64,000 bases of DNA, taken from Muribaculaceae bacterium (GTDB lineage Bacteria > Bacteroidota > Bacteroidia > Bacteroidales > Muribaculaceae). The notes under the pieces are model-generated. The model was given only the letters and a program-made list of their open reading frames with translations. It had not been told where the DNA came from and did no database searches. Shown in pieces: positions 46,487-53,958 of the stretch; position 1 is the stretch's first letter, and each line of letters begins with the position of its first letter. A program made the position numbers and the translations under genes. The stretch covers positions 62,001 through 126,000 of the forward strand of contig JAFLTQ010000005.1 in assembly GCA_022510385.1 (NCBI GenBank), read 5' to 3'.

Positions 46487-46489
46487 TTG
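46460..46489 (+). promoter_or_regulatory. Promoter of the lipoprotein-like gene at 46487
   Basis: TTTG (46460-46463), an 18-bp spacer and TAAATTTG (46482-46489). The transcript would start near 46494, after the only TTG start codon of the gene body. Confidence 0.6.
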
Positions 46490-47002
46490 TATTATGGCAA
46501 ATATTATAGTTCAAAACACAAAGATTTATTATCTTCGTGCGGTAATTCTGAAGAACCAGACTATCCGGTAGTTGCATCATCTATATCTAATAGTATATTG
46601 ATTGATATATTGGATTCAGAAGGCAATAGTCTTATAGATAATGAGGCTATCATGAATGGATTGTCTTTTATTGGAAGGGACGGCTATAAAATACCTTTTC
46701 ATGCCGTTGAAATAGGTGAAGAGAAATTAATAAGGACTATTTTTCCTCTTCCTATGGAATCTTCGATGAGCTATTCTGATGACAGGAAAAATGGATATGG
46801 AGAATCGAATCTTACTATAAAAGCTAATGATTTTAAGTATATATTCAAAGGCTTCTTTCATTACACTTGCTCACATCCTGATATAGAGATGTTTGGAGGT
46901 AATGGAATAAAACTTATTGAGATTCATTCCAATGCCCCCAATGTCTCTATCAGTGAGGATGCAAATTTTCTAAAGATTACTATCAAAATTGCATCTGATT
47001 AA
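46487..47002 (+). pseudogene. Lipoprotein-like gene with a missing or disrupted 5' end
   Basis: The open frame codes 171 residues. A lipobox-like LLSSC is followed by a typical mature start GNSEEPDYPV, but the residues before it (KYYSSKHKD) are charged and give no hydrophobic signal helix. The only upstream start codon is a TTG within the -7 box. An ATG at 46494 is in another frame and stops after 25 codons. This suggests deletion or frameshift in the signal-peptide region, so the product is probably not exported. The body has beta-strand character and no recognised family. If the promoter is misplaced, a TTG-started cytoplasmic protein remains possible. Confidence 0.5.
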
Positions 47003-47130
47003 ACTTAGGGTAGCTTGGTCAGATACATCAATATAGAAGACCAAACATCTTGTCAAAATAAAAATACCCTTTTTTAGGTATTGCAGAAATTTTAAAACAA
47101 ATATAATCTTGAATATTCTATTATATCGCG

Positions 47131-47547
47131 ATGAAAAATATTTTAGCATTTCTGATTGTAGGATTAGGCTTCCTTTGTTCCTGTGAAAGTAGGGATGGAG
47201 ATTGGGATTCTATGGTTTGGGAGAGTAATGATGTAAGCAATATAAATAAAAACAAAAATATAGAAGTCCCACAAGCAGGCAACACTTATGTATTCACATG
47301 CAAAAATTATAAGAATTTTTGGGTATATGCAATCCAAGAAAATGGGAAACAAATTGGAGATACCCAACTATCTATAGATTGCAAAAAATATGAAGATAAC
47401 AATATATCTATCAGTATTGAGAAAAATAAAATGAATGTAACTTTTTTCCCTAATGAAGAATATCAAATCCGAAACATTTCAATAGGAATAACCGCTGGGG
47501 ATATTTTTAATTCTTTCTTTTTTAAGCAAAAGGGAAAGGAAAATTAG
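47131..47547 (+). CDS. Small hypothetical lipoprotein
   Basis: A 138-residue protein with a clear signal peptide and lipobox FLCSC (Cys about 18) followed by ESRDGDWDSMVW, a mature start common in small Bacteroidales lipoproteins. The rest is rich in Asn, Lys and aromatic residues and probably forms a beta sandwich (BACON-like is only a guess). It is AT-rich compared with the housekeeping genes. It lies between the damaged lipoprotein gene and the TPR/HTH regulator; no promoter was recognised. Confidence 0.65.
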   Translation: MKNILAFLIVGLGFLCSCESRDGDWDSMVWESNDVSNINKNKNIEVPQAGNTYVFTCKNYKNFWVYAIQENGKQIGDTQLSIDCKKYEDNNISISIEKNKMNVTFFPNEEYQIRNISIGITAGDIFNSFFFKQKGKEN

Positions 47548-47583
47548 AGTGCTCTTTAATATAATATTAAAATTAGGTCACAA

Positions 47584-47616
47584 ATTGAGTCCAAAAAATA
47601 TTTAATCGTAATTTTG
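47584..47616 (+). promoter_or_regulatory. Promoter of the regulator at 47647
   Basis: ATTG (47584-47587), a 21-bp spacer and TAATTTTG (47609-47616). A similar TTGAGTCC-containing promoter lies before the lipoprotein at 52109 (TTTG 51970-51973 and TAATTTTG 51997-52004, spacer 23). Confidence 0.55.
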
Positions 47617-47646
47617 CACCGAATTACATTTAGAAAACAAAGTTTC

Positions 47647-48630
47647 ATGCGAAGCTTACTATATATAATCATATTGTGTTTTATAACCGGTTGCAGTTAT
47701 TCTGCCTCACAATCCCATACTTTAGACGAAGCCCAACGCCTAATGGATTCTGATCCATCGGCAGCATGGACTAAACTTAATAGTCTTGATATTTCGGAAC
47801 TTAAAGATTCCTCCACAATGGCACGTTGGGCTCTTCTTTACAGCGAGGCAATGGTGGCCAATCATATAACAGCCCCAACTGATACGATAGTCAATATTGC
47901 CATTAATTACTATGGCAATCATCATCTGACAGATGAATATCAGCAAGCATTACGCTTGAAAGCCTTGAATCAACAATCAACCAATACTGATGCTCTTGCC
48001 ACTGCTCTTTATCTACAGAAAGAAAAGGAATTCTTTCTTTATAAAGAGAGAGTAAAACAGGAGCAAATGTTATTCATCGGAATAATAATATTGCTGTCAG
48101 CTGTCGGAATAATAGTCTGGCTGCAACAGCGGTTGAAGATGCAGACCCTTAGAAATGATAGCCTTATGGCAGAGGCTTCTTCTTTTAGGAGTGAGATTGA
48201 AGCGAGTAAGGGAAATGTCAACCGGCTTGAATCAAAGCTACATGGACTGCTTGAAAACAGATTTACTCTGATTGATTCCCTATGTCAGACCTATTACGAG
48301 ACCCAAGGGACAAAGACAGAACGTAAGGCGATTATCGACAAAGTTAAAAGCGAAATTGAGTCTGTAAGAACAGATTCTTTTCCTAAAATGGAACAGGCCG
48401 TTAATGATTGCAAGGATAATCTGCTTGTCTTAGTGAAAGAAAAATACCCTGATATAAAACCGGAAGTTTACCAACTCTTAGTCTATCTTGCAAGCGGATT
48501 ATCCACCCGAACAATAAGCCTTCTGATGGGTGAAACGGTTGATGTTATTTATAAACGCAAATCAAGGTTGAAAACCCGACTCAAAGAGACAATGGCATCG
48601 GAGTATCCCGATATTTTGTCTATTTTCTGA
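47647..48630 (+). CDS. Lipoprotein/transmembrane regulator with C-terminal HTH
   Basis: A 327-residue protein with a lipobox-like FITGC after the first helix, a short helical region with TPR character, a transmembrane helix near residue 145 (MLFIGIIILLSAVGIIVWLQ), a coiled coil and a C-terminal LuxR-like helix-turn-helix (LLVYLASGLSTRTISLLMGE, then VDVIYKRKSRLKTRLKE). It is a shortened relative in layout of the protein at 16907. It is placed directly before an outer-membrane barrel gene on the same strand, which it may control. The ATG at 47647 is chosen because the earlier TTG is inside the -7 box. Confidence 0.75.
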   Translation: MRSLLYIIILCFITGCSYSASQSHTLDEAQRLMDSDPSAAWTKLNSLDISELKDSSTMARWALLYSEAMVANHITAPTDTIVNIAINYYGNHHLTDEYQQALRLKALNQQSTNTDALATALYLQKEKEFFLYKERVKQEQMLFIGIIILLSAVGIIVWLQQRLKMQTLRNDSLMAEASSFRSEIEASKGNVNRLESKLHGLLENRFTLIDSLCQTYYETQGTKTERKAIIDKVKSEIESVRTDSFPKMEQAVNDCKDNLLVLVKEKYPDIKPEVYQLLVYLASGLSTRTISLLMGETVDVIYKRKSRLKTRLKETMASEYPDILSIF

Positions 48631-48721
48631 CCGGATTATGCCCTTGTCAGATTTTTTATATTTGTCCCTAATTATAATATTAATAATCAATAGATTATAA
48701 AACCAGCTGTCAGACTTTTAT

Positions 48722-48754
48722 TTTGGATAGCTACCTCTAATGTGAGTAATTTTG
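48722..48754 (+). promoter_or_regulatory. Promoter of the outer-membrane barrel gene
   Basis: TTTG (48722-48725), a 21-bp spacer and TAATTTTG (48747-48754); the start would be near 48760, 13 nt before the ATG at 48773. Confidence 0.65.
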
Positions 48755-48772
48755 CTTCAAATTTTCGCTCAC

Positions 48773-50854
48773 ATGAAAACAAAAATTTTCTTAAGCCTGT
48801 TGACATCTATTCTTTATTATGGAATGGGTCACGCTCAAAATTCCGAGACAGCAGACACCCTCACACAACAGCTACAGGAAGTGGTAGTGACTGCCAAACA
48901 ACCGGCCACAAAACTCGTAGGAACAACACTTGTTTCTACAATACCCGGATCTAACCTTGCAGACATTGGTAACGCCTTAGATGTTCTTAACCAACTTCCG
49001 ATGATAAGGGTCCAGGATAACGAAGTGACGGTTATCGGCAAAAGCAATATCGAAATTTACATAGACGGCCGGTCAATGCGTGATGAGCAGGAATTGCAAC
49101 AGCTGTTGTCATCCAACATCAAGAAGGTAGAATTACTTATGGCACCGGGAGCGATGTATGAAAGCACCACGGGTGCTGTGCTGAAGATAACCACCAAACG
49201 AAATTTTGTTCAAGGACTATCGGTTACCGACCAATTCATACTGGAGCGCCGTCGCAAATGGTCAGTAATGGATTTTCTGTCATTAAGTTACAACGCGGGA
49301 CATTGGGAGTTTTTTGCTGATGGGACAATAAATCATAACAATACCCTTATAAAAGGTTCCACGACCAATACTCTTGTCTACCAAGGGAAAGAAACGATAG
49401 TCGGAGGCAGTCAGAACAATGACTATCTCGCAACAGTGGGCAGTGTAAAGGCAGGTTTCAACTATGCCAAAGATAACCAGTCGTTAGGTGCCTATTACCG
49501 CTATAACCCGGAGCGAGGTAATTTCAAAAATACAGGCTCCGAATGGTATAACGATGAACCTGAAATCCAAGATGAGATCAAAAAACAAATCAGGGCTCAC
49601 AGTCATCTTGTGTCGGCTTATTATGAAAACATGTTTGCAGATAAATACCTGTTACACTTCGACGGTGATTTCAAAAGTTCTTTTCAAAACAATAGCGTTG
49701 CAACAACATACCCTGACGCTTCCCATCCTGTTGTCAATTCAACCGATAAGCGGAACTCAACCTTGGTGGCAGGAAAACTATACTTGAATTTCCCATTATG
49801 GAATGGAGAGTTTACAGTAGGAACGCAAGACAGCTATACTCACACCTCCTTGGACTATCAGATGCTAAATCCGGAGGTGGAGGAATATATCCCATCTTCT
49901 CTTACCGATGCAAAACAGACTTCAGTTGCTCTTTATGCTGCATGGTCAAGAATGTTCGGAAAGTTCTCTCTTAATGCCGGCTTAAGATATGAATATGTGA
50001 ACTATGAATTTAAAGTAAACAATGAAAGGGATGACGATGTAAGCCGAAGGCATAATCTTCTGACGCCGGATATTTCACTCGGATATTCATTTAACGATGA
50101 ATCACAAATAAGTTTGAGTTATAAGATGGCAACAGTAAAGCCTCCTTACTCTCAACTCACAGGTTCATTGAGTTATGTAGGAATCCATCAAATAGAAGGA
50201 GGCAATCCTATGCTTCGTGATGAAAGAATGCACGAGGTTCAGCTCTTTGGCACATGGAAAGGTTTTATGTTACAAGCTGATTTTACAAGATCGATGGATG
50301 CCTTTGCTTCCGTCAAGCAGCTTTATCCTGCCGATAATCTGCAAGTGTTGCTTCATCCCATAAATATAAATTTATCCTCTTTCAGCCTTTATCTTGTTTG
50401 GAGTAAACCTGTCAAACGGTGGACTCCGGATGTAACTGTCGGCTTGAATCGCCAATGGCTCGAGCTTGACGGCACAAAATATAATAAGCCGATGTTTTCA
50501 TATTTTTTCAACAATACTCTCTCACTGCCTCATGGATGGTTGATAACAGCCAATATCAGCGGTTATACAAGCGGAGACATGCGAACCACTCGTTTCGGGA
50601 AATCCTTGTTTACAATGGATATGTCTGTCGGAAAGACTTTCTTCAACAAGTCATTGAACGTCAAACTTTCTGCCACCGATATTTTTAATACAGCCAACAA
50701 CGACTGGACGATGAACACATTTGGCATTTTTGTGGACAAGAAACAAAGCAATGACAACCGGGGGATCGCATTGAATATCATTTATAAGTTCCAACCTTAT
50801 AAGAGCAAATACAAAGGCTCGTCGGCCTCTGAAACAGAGTTAAAAAGACTATAA
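48773..50854 (+). CDS. TonB-dependent receptor-like outer-membrane beta-barrel protein
   Basis: A 693-residue protein with a signal peptide ending near GHAQ, a plug-like region (LTQQLQEVVVTAKQPATKLV, VQDNEVTVIGKSNIEIYIDG) and a long C-terminal beta barrel. Compared with SusC it lacks the carboxypeptidase-regulatory N-terminal domain, and no SusD is nearby, so it belongs to the outer-membrane beta-barrel family (PF14905-like) rather than a polysaccharide utilization system. The ATG at 48773 is used; the longer frame starts before the predicted transcript start. The adjacent TPR/HTH regulator suggests a sensor-target pair. Its ligand is unknown. Confidence 0.8.
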   Translation: MKTKIFLSLLTSILYYGMGHAQNSETADTLTQQLQEVVVTAKQPATKLVGTTLVSTIPGSNLADIGNALDVLNQLPMIRVQDNEVTVIGKSNIEIYIDGRSMRDEQELQQLLSSNIKKVELLMAPGAMYESTTGAVLKITTKRNFVQGLSVTDQFILERRRKWSVMDFLSLSYNAGHWEFFADGTINHNNTLIKGSTTNTLVYQGKETIVGGSQNNDYLATVGSVKAGFNYAKDNQSLGAYYRYNPERGNFKNTGSEWYNDEPEIQDEIKKQIRAHSHLVSAYYENMFADKYLLHFDGDFKSSFQNNSVATTYPDASHPVVNSTDKRNSTLVAGKLYLNFPLWNGEFTVGTQDSYTHTSLDYQMLNPEVEEYIPSSLTDAKQTSVALYAAWSRMFGKFSLNAGLRYEYVNYEFKVNNERDDDVSRRHNLLTPDISLGYSFNDESQISLSYKMATVKPPYSQLTGSLSYVGIHQIEGGNPMLRDERMHEVQLFGTWKGFMLQADFTRSMDAFASVKQLYPADNLQVLLHPININLSSFSLYLVWSKPVKRWTPDVTVGLNRQWLELDGTKYNKPMFSYFFNNTLSLPHGWLITANISGYTSGDMRTTRFGKSLFTMDMSVGKTFFNKSLNVKLSATDIFNTANNDWTMNTFGIFVDKKQSNDNRGIALNIIYKFQPYKSKYKGSSASETELKRL

Positions 50855-50966
50855 GACATGGTTTGGCAATTCTTATATAAAGTGTAATTTAGTACTAAAG
50901 AGAAACTACTTGATAATTTATGAAATCCTATGTGGAATGTCATTAATTAAAGAAAAGATAAGAAAT

Positions 50967-51003
50967 TTTGTTTTGTAGTGGATAATGCAGTATTTTTGCA
51001 TTA
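50967..51003 (+). promoter_or_regulatory. Promoter and operator of the toxin-antitoxin pair
   Basis: TTTG (50967-50970), a 20-bp spacer and TATTTTTG (50991-50998). A 7-bp inverted repeat TAATGCA (50983-50989) and TGCATTA (50997-51003) surrounds the -7 box, the place where an autoregulating antitoxin would bind. Confidence 0.6.
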
Positions 51004-51018
51004 CAAAAAATTACGCCT

Positions 51019-51435
51019 ATGCAAGAAGGAAATATATCTATAAGAGTAGATAAGACATTAAAGGAAAGATTTTGTAATTTATGTTCAGCACTGGGTCTTT
51101 CTACTACAAGCGCCTTTACTCTATTCATGAAGGCAACGCTTAGAGAAAAGAAAATACCTTTTGAAATTGCGGTTGACGAAAACCAGGAATGGAGGGAAAA
51201 GGCGGCGAAAAATTTTGAAGATATGAGACAATCAGTCACAAATGCCGGAATACAGGATTTAAGTCTTGATGAAATCAATGCTGAAATCAAAGCTGCAAGA
51301 AAAGAAAGACGTATTCAAGAAGGATTAGAAGCCTTCAGGCAAATGAGGGAAATCGTAGCATCAAGTGGAGCAATGGAACCAACTCTTGATGAAATTAATC
51401 AAGAGATTAAGGCTGTAAGGTATGCAATCCGATAA
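51019..51435 (+). CDS. RelB/DinJ-type antitoxin with duplicated C-terminal segment
   Basis: A 138-residue antitoxin. Residues 1-45 form a ribbon-helix-helix-like DNA-binding start (NISIRVDKTLKERFCNLCSA, then STTSAFTLFMKATL) as in DinJ/RelB. The C-terminal part contains two copies of a 29-residue segment (66-94 and 106-134; 15 identical positions) with the shared core LDEIN-EIKA. In RelB-type antitoxins the C-terminal segment wraps the toxin, so the duplication could double the neutralising arm. It overlaps the toxin gene by 14 bp. The partner is a PIN protein instead of the usual RelE/YafQ toxin. Confidence 0.8.
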   Translation: MQEGNISIRVDKTLKERFCNLCSALGLSTTSAFTLFMKATLREKKIPFEIAVDENQEWREKAAKNFEDMRQSVTNAGIQDLSLDEINAEIKAARKERRIQEGLEAFRQMREIVASSGAMEPTLDEINQEIKAVRYAIR

Positions 51436-51850
51436 AATTTATGCAGTAATAGATACAAATGTAATTGTATCAGCTTTTTATTCCAAAGATGGTTTGTCAA
51501 ATCCGGCAGTTGTTATCAATAATGTTCTGTCTAATAATATAATTCCTCTATATAATGATGAAATCATTATAGAATATGAAGAGGTGCTTTTGAGATCTAA
51601 ATTCAATTTTCCTCCCGAAGTTATCTCTAAATTTATTTCCAATATAAAAATGTTAGGAAAATCCGTCACTCGTAAAAAGAGTCTTGAAGAGGATTTTCCG
51701 GATCCTGATGATATAGTTTTCTATGAAGTAAGAATGAGTGTGGATGATTCTTATCTTGTAACAGGAAATCAAAAACATTTTCCGGTAAAGCCTTTTATAG
51801 TGACACCGACACAGATGGTAGAGATATTAAAAGAGAGAAATCTGATATAA
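51422..51850 (+). CDS. PIN-domain toxin
   Basis: A 142-residue PIN-family ribonuclease-type toxin. The acidic active-site residues are visible: Asp in AVIDTNVIVSAFY (residue about 10), Glu in EIIIEYEEVLLRSKF, and Asp in DFPDPDDIVF and MSVDDSYLVTGNQKHF. Such toxins cut tRNA or mRNA. The start codon overlaps the end of the antitoxin gene, the normal coupling of a type II module. A terminator follows the stop. Confidence 0.85.
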   Translation: MQSDKIYAVIDTNVIVSAFYSKDGLSNPAVVINNVLSNNIIPLYNDEIIIEYEEVLLRSKFNFPPEVISKFISNIKMLGKSVTRKKSLEEDFPDPDDIVFYEVRMSVDDSYLVTGNQKHFPVKPFIVTPTQMVEILKERNLI

Positions 51851-51862
51851 AATCGATATAAG

Positions 51863-51883
51863 CCGCTTGATAGCGGTTTTTTT
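51863..51883 (+). terminator. Terminator of the toxin-antitoxin operon
   Basis: Stem CCGCT (51863-51867) and AGCGG (51872-51876), loop TGAT, then seven T. Confidence 0.8.
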
Positions 51884-51997
51884 ATTCATCTATACAAAAT
51901 GAACCTTAATTACTGTAAAAACCTGATAATTAGAAATTCTTTGAAACCAATCCTAAATTTTGTTCCCAATTTGAGTCCAGAAAAATTATATTAGGAT

Positions 51998-52060
51998 AAT
52001 TTTGTTGAAATTTTTTCATTTCAGAGGTTAGTTTTTTCGACCTTTAGGGGTCTTATATAT
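51998..52060 (+). repeat. 63-bp leader element, copy 1 (upstream of lipoprotein)
   Basis: Differs at 4 of 63 positions from copy 2 at 52757-52819. It contains GAGGTTAGTTTTTTCGAC and later TTAGGGGTCTTATATAT. In copy 1 the first bases also form a vegetative -7 box (TAATTTTG 51997-52004). Spacing of GGTTAG and GTCTTA (about 18 bp) is compatible with an ECF promoter. It ends 48 bp before the lipoprotein ATG. Confidence 0.8.
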
Positions 52061-52108
52061 ATGAAGAAATTGATGATAAAGAAGATCTATTTTTAAGAAT
52101 AATAGAAT

Positions 52109-52729
52109 ATGAGAAAGATTAAATCTTTGATTTTGTGCATATTTGGTTTTTCGATGGGATTAACTTCATGTAACAGTGAAGATCCCGGATTCAATGAGGA
52201 ACCGACACCAGATCCTTATGACACTCTTGAATTCTATTCCATAGAATATGATTTCAGTAAAAAAGAAATAAAGGAGATTATGGGTTCAGAATATAAAGAA
52301 AGTTTTGAAAATAACAGTGACCAAATAATCCCCATGACATTCTATCCTTATTTAGATCAAGGTCAGGTGGAGTTTAAAACCGGTGAAATGGAAACTTCTT
52401 TAGATGGTTTGGAATGTGAAGTCCCGGTTCCGAGTTATAAAAATGATGCATGGAGTGAGACAGAAACCAATACAATCGAAACTGTTTTCGGAGAAACAAC
52501 TTCGTTTAATCCTACAAATAGGAACTTTCCTTTTACTATAAGTTTCGATCCTTGGAAAACTACAAGGTATGACTATGTTTTAACCTTCAGCGAATTAATC
52601 GTACCTTTTGAAGCCATATTCATAGGCGAAAATTATGGAGGCGAATATAATTTCACCGGTATTCTTAAAATAAGGGTTCCAATAAATTGTGATATTAAAA
52701 TAGAAGATAGAGCCCTCCTAAAAACATGA
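52109..52729 (+). CDS. Hypothetical lipoprotein linked to the ECF operon
   Basis: A 206-residue lipoprotein with lipobox LTSC (Cys about 21) followed by NSEDPGFNEEP and a proline-rich spacer. The mature region is acidic and of beta-strand type, with no recognised family. Its leader carries the same 63-bp element as the ECF sigma factor gene 93 bp downstream of it, so the two are probably co-regulated, and the lipoprotein may be a surface partner or target of that signalling system. Only the context supports this role. Confidence 0.7.
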   Translation: MRKIKSLILCIFGFSMGLTSCNSEDPGFNEEPTPDPYDTLEFYSIEYDFSKKEIKEIMGSEYKESFENNSDQIIPMTFYPYLDQGQVEFKTGEMETSLDGLECEVPVPSYKNDAWSETETNTIETVFGETTSFNPTNRNFPFTISFDPWKTTRYDYVLTFSELIVPFEAIFIGENYGGEYNFTGILKIRVPINCDIKIEDRALLKT

Positions 52730-52756
52730 ACAAATGAGTATAAAATTATAAAGTGC

Positions 52757-52819
52757 AATTTTGTTGAAATTTTTTCATTATAGAGGTTAGTTTTTTCGAC
52801 ACTTAGGGGTCTTATATAT
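52757..52819 (+). repeat. 63-bp leader element, copy 2 (upstream of ECF sigma gene)
   Basis: Near-identical to copy 1, 759 bp away. It ends 2 bp before the ATG of the ECF sigma factor, so if GTCTTA is a -10 box the message would be almost leaderless. In this copy the vegetative -7 box is lost (CAATTTTG). Confidence 0.8.
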
Positions 52820-52821
52820 GG

Positions 52822-53307
52822 ATGACGAAAATTGACGACATAGAAAATCTGTTTCGGGCTCATTACGCGTCGATGTATCGGCTTGCAGTGCTGATATTAC
52901 GTGATGAAAATGTTTCCAAAGACGTAGTGCACGATGTCTTCGAAGCATTGCTTATATCCGGGAAGACAGATGTCGCAGAGGCTTATTTATTGACAGCTGT
53001 TCGGAACCGGTGTCTGAAACATATCCGAAACCAGTCGGTGAAAGACCGTCTTAAAGAAATTTACTCTATTGATGTGGAGGAGATTTTAAGTGAGGAATGG
53101 CCTGATGAAGAAACCATTGGTCTGATTCAAAGAACAGTCGCAAAAGATTTAACAGAATCATGCCGTAAGGTTGTCAATATGAGATTTGCTGAAAACAAGA
53201 GTTATCAGGAGATAGCAGATGCTCTCGGAATAAGCACCGTGGCAGTCTATAAGCATTTACGCCATGCAATAGATGTTTTACGAAAAAATCTTTCTAAAAA
53301 TGGATAA
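52822..53307 (+). CDS. ECF-type RNA polymerase sigma factor
   Basis: A 161-residue sigma-70 family factor with region 2 (LFRAHYASMYRLAVLILRDE and DVVHDVFEALL) and region 4 with its helix-turn-helix (RFAENKSYQEIADALGIST, then VAVYKHLRHAIDVLRK). It belongs to the FecI-like group of Bacteroidota that is released by a FecR-type anti-sigma factor when a TonB receptor binds its ligand. It overlaps the anti-sigma gene by 8 bp. The 63-bp element before it may be its own autoregulated promoter. Confidence 0.9.
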   Translation: MTKIDDIENLFRAHYASMYRLAVLILRDENVSKDVVHDVFEALLISGKTDVAEAYLLTAVRNRCLKHIRNQSVKDRLKEIYSIDVEEILSEEWPDEETIGLIQRTVAKDLTESCRKVVNMRFAENKSYQEIADALGISTVAVYKHLRHAIDVLRKNLSKNG

Positions 53308-53953
53308 GACAGACCGGCTCCTTGACGCCATGAATAATCCTGAAAAATATTCTTCTGCAGAAATAGAAGAAATGTTGCGGGATGCCGAAACAAAGGAAAT
53401 CTTTGACTTGCTTGACAAAACGAAGTCGAGCCTGCAACCTATCTCGACTCCTGATATTGATGTAGAATGGAACAAATTCAAAGACAATAATTATTATAAA
53501 AAGAAATCCTCGGTTTTAAGGTTATCGGCATTTTTCTCAAGGAAAGTAGCAGCAAGTGTAACTATTGCAATCCTCTCTATTACGGCTGTTGCTGCTATTG
53601 TAGGAATAAGTGTGAGTTCATTGAATAACAAAGAGAATGTAACTTCTGAAAAAGAAGTCGCAGCCACAAAAGAAATCATAACAAACCGGGAAGACAGTAT
53701 CCAGACTCCTTCAGACTCTCCCATACAATCTTTCGAGACAGTTATTTTTGACAACGAACCCTTGGAAGTTATAATGAAGCAGATTGGTGATTTTTATGGC
53801 TATAAAACTGAATTTAATAGTGAGAATGCCAGATCGCTCCGTCTATACTTCAGATGGAACCAGGCTTCTACCATACAAGAGATTGTAGAAAGTCTCAATA
53901 ATTTTGAACAGATACATCTTACAATAGAAGGGGGAGCCATTAAAATAGATTGA
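53300..53953 (+). CDS. FecR-like anti-sigma factor (short form)
   Basis: A 217-residue single-pass membrane protein: a cytoplasmic N-terminal part of about 75 residues, a transmembrane helix (KVAASVTIAILSITAVAAIV, residue about 80), a short periplasmic linker and a C-terminal DUF4974-type domain (NEPLEVIMKQIGDFYGYK, LYFRWNQASTIQEIVESL). The central FecR domain of usual 320-residue proteins seems to be absent, so this is a shortened version. The ATG at 53300 is used, overlapping the sigma gene; an in-frame upstream ATG at 53273 exists. The receptor gene follows 5 bp downstream. Confidence 0.85.
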   Translation: MDKTDRLLDAMNNPEKYSSAEIEEMLRDAETKEIFDLLDKTKSSLQPISTPDIDVEWNKFKDNNYYKKKSSVLRLSAFFSRKVAASVTIAILSITAVAAIVGISVSSLNNKENVTSEKEVAATKEIITNREDSIQTPSDSPIQSFETVIFDNEPLEVIMKQIGDFYGYKTEFNSENARSLRLYFRWNQASTIQEIVESLNNFEQIHLTIEGGAIKID

Positions 53954-53958
53954 TTGCC

